From Gambelia wislizenii (lineage: Eukaryota; Chordata; Lepidosauria; Squamata; Crotaphytidae), in contig JAUMIR010000003.1 in NCBI GenBank assembly GCA_030847615.1, positions 75,154,001 through 75,218,000 of the forward strand: DNA of 64,000 nt, read 5' to 3'. Below are positions 57,481 through 64,000 of the stretch, in pieces. Made by a program: the position numbers and the translations under genes. Under the pieces are notes generated by a model, which worked only from the letters and a program-made list of their open reading frames with translations, had not been told where the DNA came from and made no database searches. Every line of letters starts with the position of its first letter. Within the stretch, counting starts at the first letter, position 1.

Positions 57481-57639
57481 TTAAATGGGAGTAATTCAGT
57501 TTAGCTTGAAATTCTATAGGTTGCTAGTCTGGTGTACAATATACATAATTACATTTAAGTAGTCAAGAATTAAACGGACATGCACACACAAAGTCATACA
57601 GTACAACCAATAGAACAGAAACAGATAGTGGCAATTCCA

Positions 57640-58101
57640 TCTCATAGAATCCAGCTACAGCATCCCCAACAGTTCAGCCTCTTCCTGAAGACATCCAATG
57701 AATAAGATCTCACCACCTTCCTAGACAATTGGTGCCATTGCCAAATCCTCTCTCACTGTCAAGAAGTTACTTCTAAAGCCCAACTGAAATCTACCCTCTT
57801 GTAACTTAAAACATTAAATCTAATTCTACCTTCTGAGGCAGCAGAGAACAAGCCTGCACCCTCCTCTTCGTGGCAGCCCTTGAGGTATTTAAAAAGTGCA
57901 ATCATGTCACCCCTCAGTCTTCTCTTCACCAAGCTGAACGTGCACAGCTCCTTTAACCTCTCTTCATATGTTTTGTTCTTCATACCTCTTATTATCCTTG
58001 TTGCCCTTCTCTGAACTTGCTCCAACTTCTCTATACCTTTCTTAAAATGAGGCAACTAGATTGGAACACAGCACTCCAGATGATGCTTGACAAATACAGA
58101 A
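57640..58101 (-). mobile_element. CR1-like LINE ORF2 C-terminal fragment
   Basis: The minus-strand frame 57759-58055 reads KKGIEKLEQVQRRATRIIRG, TYEERLKELCTFSLVKRRL, GDMIALFKYLKGCHEEEGAG and GRIRFNVLSYKRVDF, the end of a CR1/L2-clade reverse transcriptase. The 3' end near 57645 reads GCTGGATTCTATGAG. Its 5' boundary adjoins DIRS D. Confidence 0.8.
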
Positions 58102-58990
58102 TATAGTCTCAAGGAGGAATGGGCCAAACCAGCAAGGTTCAAATCCAATCCCAACTTTGAAAAGAAATGCTACAACATGGCCCAGCTCCAAGCCCCCCTG
58201 GTGGACACTTCTGTTACTGCGTTGGTCTCTTCATTCCTATATGTTACAGATGGCGAAGATGCGTTAAAGAGCCAGGAGAAGAGGACAGACAGTTCTCTGA
58301 AGAGGGCACATGAGGCATCCTCGCTATCTATTAGGGCTGCATCTTTAGTGTCAATACTCTCAAGAGCAGCCTACCTATGGTTCAAAAAACTGGCAGACCT
58401 GGTCCCCAGAGGAAACAGGGCATCAACAAGCTGATGAAGGTGGCAGCCTTCTCAGCAGACGCTAGCCTGGACATCAGGCAGTTCAGCACGAAAGCCCAGG
58501 CAACTGTCGTACCAGTTAGGAGACAGATCTGGTTGTGGACCTGGCAGGTAGATAGCAGGTCCAAGCAGAACCTGACCTTTGCCTTCTTCTCAGGGAGAAG
58601 CTCTTTGGGGAAGCTCTGGAGCCAGTCCTGATAGAGACCAAGGACAAGAAGAGAGCGCTACCTACTGGGCATAGGTGGGAGGATAGGAGATCATTTCGCC
58701 AAGGCACACAGTCCTTTCGAGGCTACAGACAAAACACCAACCCCTTTCAGACTAGAGACAACAGACACAGAAGGAGATGGACAGAGCGAAAATTTCACCC
58801 CATCAGTAAGGCAAGGCGCAGGGGTTTTCTAGAACACATAGTAGCAACAGCTCCACCACTGGAAAACCAGGAAGAAAGTCCCCTCAAGCATGACTATCTG
58901 GAGGCCACAGTGGGAGGACATCTCCAATCCTTCTACAACGCATGGGGACAAACAACACCTAACCAGTGGGTCCTCGACACAATAAAAAAG
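58102..58990 (+). pseudogene. D gag-like protein, C-terminal part
   Basis: 58102-58434: LQAPLVDTSVTALVSSFLYV, KRAHEASSLSIRAASLVSIL, SRAAYLWFKKL. After a frameshift 58377-58631 continues MKVAAFSADASLDIRQFSTK, VPVRRQIWL. It matches gag cores of families B and C. The remainder to about 58990 is R/Q/S-rich and frameshifted. Truncated at the 5' side. Confidence 0.78.
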
Positions 58991-59089
58991 GGCTACCGTA
59001 TAGAGTCTGAGGGCTCCCCACACAAGTTTTCATAGAGTCTCCAAGATCACAAAGAAAGGAAAAACACATCCAAATGCTGGAAGCCATCT

Positions 59090-60763
59090 CCCCACCTACT
59101 AGAAATAGGAGCAACCGAGCCAGTCCCAGCCTTGGAACAATCAAGGGGATCACACTCAATTTTGTCCATCGTACCAAAGAAAAACAAATTGTGGAGACTC
59201 GTGTTGGACCTGAAGAGGGTCAATCACTACGTGAGGAAGCAAAAGTTCCAGATGGAAAATCTCAAAACAATCTTGGAAGCCCTACAACCCCAGGACTTCC
59301 TTGCATCTCTCGACTTGAGGGATGCATACCTGCACATCCTAATACACCCAGCACACAAAATTCCTCAGGTTCTGCTACCAGGAGAAGCACTTCCAATAAA
59401 GGGCTCTCCCGTTCAGATTGTTGTTGGCCTTGTGAATCTTTACAAAGGTAATGGTGGCGCTGGTGGCCCACCTGCACCTCCAGGGGATACACCTGTGCCC
59501 ATACTTGGATGACCTGTTGATCCACTCCCCCTCACAGGAACAGGGTCAGAAAGACATAGAATCCGTTCTACAATGCCTAGCCAACCATGGTTTTCTGGTC
59601 AATCTTGGGAAGAGGCAACTATCACTGTCTCAGCAGATACAAGAGCTTGGCTCCCTAATAGATAGCTACACAGGGACGGTGTTCCTTATCAGGGAGAGGA
59701 CAAACACGATACAAGACACTGTGCAAAAGGTGATCACCCAGGAATCAGCGAACGTCCTACACCTGGCCAGCCTGCAAGGGGTGATGATAGCAGCCATAGA
59801 CTATGTACCATGGGCACGCTTCCACGCAAGGACACTGCAATGGTTTCTACTCTCCTTCCAGAAGCAAATAGCTCTCCGGTCCAACTGGAGAGTGCAGACC
59901 CCCAACAGGGTAAAGAAATCTCTGCAGTGGTGGGTGTTACCAGCTCTAGCCTGTGATCGCCGAATCTGGATCAATCCACAATGCCAGATCACAACGGACA
60001 CCAGCATGAGGGGATGAGGAGCAGTCCTGAGCTCACGGTATGCCCAGGAGAAATGGTCAGAGACGGTTAGGCTCACAGCATGAACTGGATGGAGCTGAAA
60101 GCGACACACCTGGCACTCTTCACCTTCCAGGACCAGGTGAGACACAAGTCAGTGCTGATACGGACGGATGATGCGACAGCGAAGGCCCACATCAATCTTG
60201 AACGGGGCACATGCTCCAAGTCTCTCATGGAAGAAGCAACACGGATTCTGTCCTAGGTGGAAGAAAACTTGACAGCCATAAGGGCGGAACACATAAAGAG
60301 AGAGCTCAACACCACAGCAGACTGACTGAGCAGGATGGATGTGGACGAAGGCGAGTGGCATCTGAACCCAGAAGTGCTCAACATGATAGTGAGAAGGTTC
60401 AGAAGACCACAGCTCAACTTATTCACGTCCCCAACGAACACTCAGCTTCCAAGGTTCTACTTAAGGTTCAGGACCCAGGGAGCAGAAGACGTGGATGCAC
60501 TACACACAAGATGGCCACAAGAGTTACTATACGCCTTCCCTCCGACAGCCATGATCCCCAGGCTCCTCAGAAAGGCAAGAGAGGAGAGGACAGAACTCAT
60601 TCTCATAATTCCACACCAGCCAAGAAGAGTGTGGTTCTCCAAGCTCATGCACCGGAGCCAAGAGAAGTTTCCACTCCCAGTCAGATACAACCTGCTGTCA
60701 CAGAGACAAACAGTTCACCAAGATCCAGCTTGCCTCAACTTACACACATGGAGGTTGAGCTAA
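59090..60763 (+). pseudogene. D reverse transcriptase, RNase H and methyltransferase-like segment
   Basis: 59132-59400: SILSIVPKKNKLWRLVLDL, QDFLASLDLRDAYLHILIHP. After a frameshift 59451-60017: GIHLCPYLDDLLIHSPS (intact Y-L-D-D), NHGFLVNLGKRQLSLSQQI, AAIDYVPWARFHARTLQWF, CQITTDTSMRG then a stop in the first RNase H box. RNase H continues in pieces (LIRTDDATAKAHINLERGT). 60335-60763: QLNLFTSPTNTQLPRFY, LLYAFPPTAMIPRL, LILIIPHQPRRVWFSKL, ending HTWRLS, parallel to family B. This last frame overlaps the recombinase frame. Confidence 0.85.
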
Positions 60764-61794
60764 GTGTCCTGTTAAGGGAAGGACTCAACACTAGGGTGGT
60801 CACCACTACATTAGGCTCCAGGCAGAGGTCGACACAGTGGATTAATGACTATAACTTCAAGACCTTTGTCAAATGATCTAGAAGGAAGAGTTTGAACCCA
60901 GACGCTCCAACAATCAACACGCTACTCCTGTTCCTCCAGGATGGAGGGCTACATCCCAACACACTGAAGAGATAAATCCCTGCAATTTTATCAGCTCTGC
61001 CGGAGGCAGAAGCCAGAAAATTGTTGTCACACACCTATGTGAGGAGATTCTTGCGGGCAGCTATCCTGATAAACCCACCTACCATCTACAGGTTCCCAAA
61101 CTGGTATATACAAGTGGTACTGAAGGCATTAACCAGACCTCCATTCGAAATGCTAAAGGAGGCTGACCTAAAATTCCTCACGTGGAAGGTCCTTTTCCTG
61201 GCAGCCATCATGTCGGCCAGGAGAGTATCAGAGATCAGAGCTCTGTCAGTGAGACGGGAGCTGTGCATCATCCAGCATGACTCGGTGGGGCTGAGACTGG
61301 CCCCAACTTTCATCCCAAAGGTGAACTCACATTTCAATAGATCACAGGAAATAATCCTACCTTCCTTCTGTCATCAACCGAAAAAGGACATGGAGAAAGT
61401 CTGACATACATTAGATGTCTGGCGAGCAATCTAAACATACATCAAGAGAACCAAGAGGTTTAGAGCAACAGATAGGATGTTTGTGGCCTTCCAACCAGCA
61501 TCCCTAGGCAAAAAGGTTTCAGCTTCCACACTATTGAGGTGGATCAGGGGCTGCATCACAAAGTGTTACACCCACGTGGCTTGGAAAATGCTCCCAGGAG
61601 GAGTCATTGCTCACTCCACTCAAAGCGCAGCTACATCTCAGGCAATGGGCACCAATGCACCACTTCTGGACATGTGCAGGGCAGCCACGTGATCGGCACC
61701 GTTGACCTTTGTGTGCCACTACAAGTTGGATGTAATGGACTTGGCTGAGGCATCCTTCAGCAGAAAGGTGCTCCAAGCTGTTGCAGAAATTTAA
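60660..61794 (+). pseudogene. D tyrosine recombinase (degenerate)
   Basis: N-terminus in the frame ending 60876: VELSVLLREGLNTRVVTTTL, WINDYNFKTFVK, then a stop. 61021-61404: SHTYVRRFLRAAILINPPTI, LTWKVLFLAAIMSARRVSEI (catalytic Arg), APTFIPKVNSHFNRSQEI. 61477-61692: GGVIAHSTQSAATSQAMGTN. The HxxR box therefore reads HSTQ, with the arginine changed to glutamine (CGA to CAA would be CpG decay). Then CRAAT*SAPLTFVCHYKLD has a stop at the conserved Trp position while Tyr is retained. It ends VLQAVAEI at 61794. Confidence 0.87.
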
Positions 61795-61839
61795 TCTTCA
61801 GTTCTCCTGTCCGCAGACTTGGTGGAAGCCTCTGGTATA

Positions 61840-61935
61840 TCCCATGAGAGGATGTTTCCCCTCCATCGATGGAAAACGAAACATTGGCCTTACCTGTGAG
61901 ATGTTTCTTTTCAGCAATGGAGATGAAAACATCTG
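61840..61935. repeat. D internal complementary region (ICR)
   Basis: The second half (CATTGGCCTTACCTGTGAG to GGAGATGAAAACAT) is the reverse complement of the 3' terminus 62268-62318. The first half (CCCATGAGAGGATG to GATGGAAAACGAAA) therefore predicts the missing 5' terminus, beginning TTTCGTTTTCCATCG. Confidence 0.88.
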
Positions 61936-62159
61936 AACCACCCAAAACTGAGGAGCAGAAGAGCTACTGGCAAAAAAGGAGGTCCAATCTCCCAGCGAGC
62001 CCTCATAGGAGGGATGATCCTTAGGACGAGATCACGGGGCTACGCCTCTCTACGGGCATCTCTCCCCCTTTCATCCTGTTTTGTTTACTTCTTAACCTGC
62101 TTTTTCTCTTACAGTTTTTCACTTATGTTATATCAGCATAGAATTTCTTTTCTGCTTGT

Positions 62160-62319
62160 TGGCTGTATCACAGACTGAGGAATGGGAGTGGCTACTCCTC
62201 CTAATATGGGCTACCTCAATTCTGCTTCCTGCCTTCCAGAGCAAAGGGGAGGAGTAGCCCATGAGAGGATGTTTTCATCGCCATCACTGAAAAGAAACAT
62301 CTCAAAGGTAAGGCCAATG
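62160..62319. repeat. D right (3') terminal repeat with extension
   Basis: Its outer half is complementary to the ICR and the terminus is CTCAAAGGTAAGGCCAATG. The partner 5' ITR is absent from this copy, so the extent of the inward part is approximate. Confidence 0.75.
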
Positions 62320-62324
62320 TTCTG

Positions 62325-62425
62325 TTTTCATGCATCTAAGGAAGTAGACCAAGTATATGAATGCTATGCTACAACTTATTTCTTTCAATTAGTCTCAAAG
62401 GTGCTACAAGATCCCCTTGCATAGG
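62325..62425 (+). repeat. Dispersed-repeat 3' tail
   Basis: 'gaagtagaccaagtatatg' followed by 'aattagtctcaaaggtgct' and 'acaagatcccc' resembles a common amniote repeat tail ('gttagtctctaaggtgccac'). It abuts the DIRS D edge, so D probably inserted into or beside it. Confidence 0.45.
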
Positions 62426-64000
62426 AAAAATCTCTACTGTACTGTATTCTGAAGAGACACCCCTGCATCATACTATCACTCCATCTGGAGCACAACTTTC
62501 AGTCATAATCACAATTTGAGTTGTTTAAACTAATACAGTAACACACTACAGCTAACATGAAGCAATTATCAATATTTAATGTGTATCTCTACAGCTACCA
62601 TTAGACCACACGGGTACTGGTACAAATTACACAGAATATTAAAAAGTTTGCCACTAGCTAACCTGTACCTACAATTTTGGTATGAATTAGATAGTGAGAA
62701 GATTATGACAATAACACCAAGAATATAAAGCAATGGCAATAAATTTGCAGAAGCCATCTGAAACAGTATCACACATCCATGATGCAGAATATATATAAAA
62801 CCCAAACAGAAGACTGGAGCAATACAATGTAGTTCTGGAAACACGGGAATGAACAATTTTCATACACAGTACAGCACATGGGTGGTGGGAGGCTGCCGTT
62901 TTTAAAAAGAATTGTGCCAAGACTCCAGAATGTCAACTGTAACTTTGAAACAGCAAAACACAGGCAACTTATAATTTTGGCAGATTGTGAATTTGTATGC
63001 TGACATAATACTCTCATATAATGGTGCCACACACACACAAAAAAAAAAAAAGGAAAAAAAGGTACAGGATAGTATATCTCAACAAAAAAGTAGAACAAAT
63101 GGCACAGCATGCCAGCGGAAAATAAGGCCTATAAAAAAAAGAAAAAAGAAAACCAGTAATGGAGGTGCAGTCTAGATGTGTATGTGTGTTTTTAAGACAT
63201 GGGGGTTGTCCATGTGGCGAAAATATTCTTCACAGAATTCAAGGAGAATATGATTTGTCTAAATGTGATCCCACATCAATCTGCCATATTCGGAAGGAAG
63301 GGGGCCAAAATTGCCAAATACTCCGCAGGAAAAGCCTTTGTGGCTTTTTCCATTTTTTTTTTTAAAAACTCCAAAGGAAATGCATAGTTCCACTCCTCAG
63401 GAAACCAATTTGCTTTGAAACACATTTCCCCTAAACAGCAGAAGTGGAAACCTGATTGGTCAAACATGCACAGGGGCGGAGCTTGTTGGCAAAGCAAGTG
63501 CCCCAAACCATCATGTCAGATTTTCACCATAGTGATTGTGCGCTGAGGTGACAAAACCCTGCCTTTTTTCTGTTTATTTAAGTAGAATATCGCACTTCTG
63601 CACCTTGGATATGCTTTAAAAAACACTGTGACTGGTGGGAATAAAAACATGAGTAATTCACTCAAGCCCACTCTCTTAATTTGAAGGCATGTCTGTTTGA
63701 ACACTGAGTGAATAACTTTGCATGCCTGAGATCCTACCAAAAAATTGTGGAGACAAATAAAAGCTTCTATGAATTGGCATTAGTGCGCATCAATCCACAT
63801 TTTATAGCCTTGAACAGACAGGCCCATGATCAATAATCTGTGCTGTCTTCATCTCTTGCACCTTTCAAACACAGGAAAACTACTTGAGCAATTGTCTAGT
63901 TGTACCTGTGTTCTAGCACAACAGGCAACTGTACAGAGTCCAGAGGCCAATATCACCCACCCAATCCTCTCACACACGCAATGGCAGGAATATACCTCTA

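Larger units (their letters stand above)
58102..62319 (+). mobile_element. DIRS family D element, 5' end missing
   Basis: Plus-strand DIRS with gag C-terminus, RT, RNase H, methyltransferase-like segment, tyrosine recombinase, ICR and 3' terminal repeat ending GGTAAGGCCAATG. The 5' terminal repeat and gag N-terminus are absent, and the element starts abruptly beside a CR1 fragment. The missing 5' terminus can be read from the ICR (61840-61883), but no matching sequence is found near 58100. It is the only DIRS in the window on the plus strand. Confidence 0.9.
56220..64000 (-). other. LCOR: LCOR upstream intron (partial)
   Basis: Sequence upstream of the shared coding exon. It holds an AT-rich inverted repeat, a CR1 fragment, DIRS D and a short repeat tail. 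No upstream exon was identified in 56220-57057 or 62426-64000. Those parts are AT-rich with simple-sequence runs such as A-rich 63010-63060. Confidence 0.6.

Overview
This is vertebrate nuclear DNA, most likely from a squamate reptile (lizard or snake). One host gene is recognisable: LCOR (ligand-dependent nuclear receptor corepressor), on the minus strand. Its three coding exons (55932-56219, 49439-49532, 39749-40718) join in frame into 433 codons plus a stop, with consensus splice sites. The squamate call rests on a tRNA-derived Sauria-type SINE next to a 5S-rRNA-derived SINE (30337-30866), CR1 LINE tails with ATTCTATG-like 3' ends, an L1 tail, and many tyrosine-recombinase (DIRS-type) retrotransposons. 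Assignments to named repeat families come from recognition, not from a search.

Layout. 1-3210: host DNA with one TA-flanked MITE. 3211-29202: a dense block of DIRS elements, all on the minus strand. It has three copies of one family (A1 3211-9500; A2 10774-22279; A3 23052-29202), and a second family (B, 15374-20582) inserted inside the gag region of A2. 29203-30866: host DNA and two SINEs. About 31190-39748: an AT-rich stretch without recognised large transposons, probably the long LCOR 3' UTR. 39749-56219: the LCOR coding exons. The last coding intron holds a third DIRS family (C, 41680-47310, same strand as LCOR) that is itself interrupted by a MITE. The preceding intron holds a CR1 tail, a hairpin-rich tandem-repeat MITE, a palindromic repeat and an L1 tail. 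56220-64000: upstream LCOR intron, with a CR1 fragment and a fourth DIRS family (D, about 58102-62319, plus strand, 5' end missing).

The DIRS copies share one architecture: inverted terminal repeats, gag, reverse transcriptase, RNase H, a methyltransferase-like segment, a tyrosine recombinase, and an internal complementary region (ICR) whose two halves are complementary to the two element ends. All copies carry frameshifts or stops, so the coding parts are given as pseudogenes, but several catalytic motifs survive.

Most interesting observations: (1) all four DIRS families carry a GTAAG splice-donor-like motif 7-13 nt from their 3' terminus, inside the extension that only the 3' terminal repeat has, copied in antisense in the ICR; (2) all five complete left junctions are preceded by GAAA and the sixth by a close variant, which suggests target-site preference; (3) the segment after RNase H has a conserved FPP where a Dam-type methyltransferase would have N/DPP, and overlaps the recombinase frame; (4) the TE block may lie inside an intron of the long LCOR isoform.
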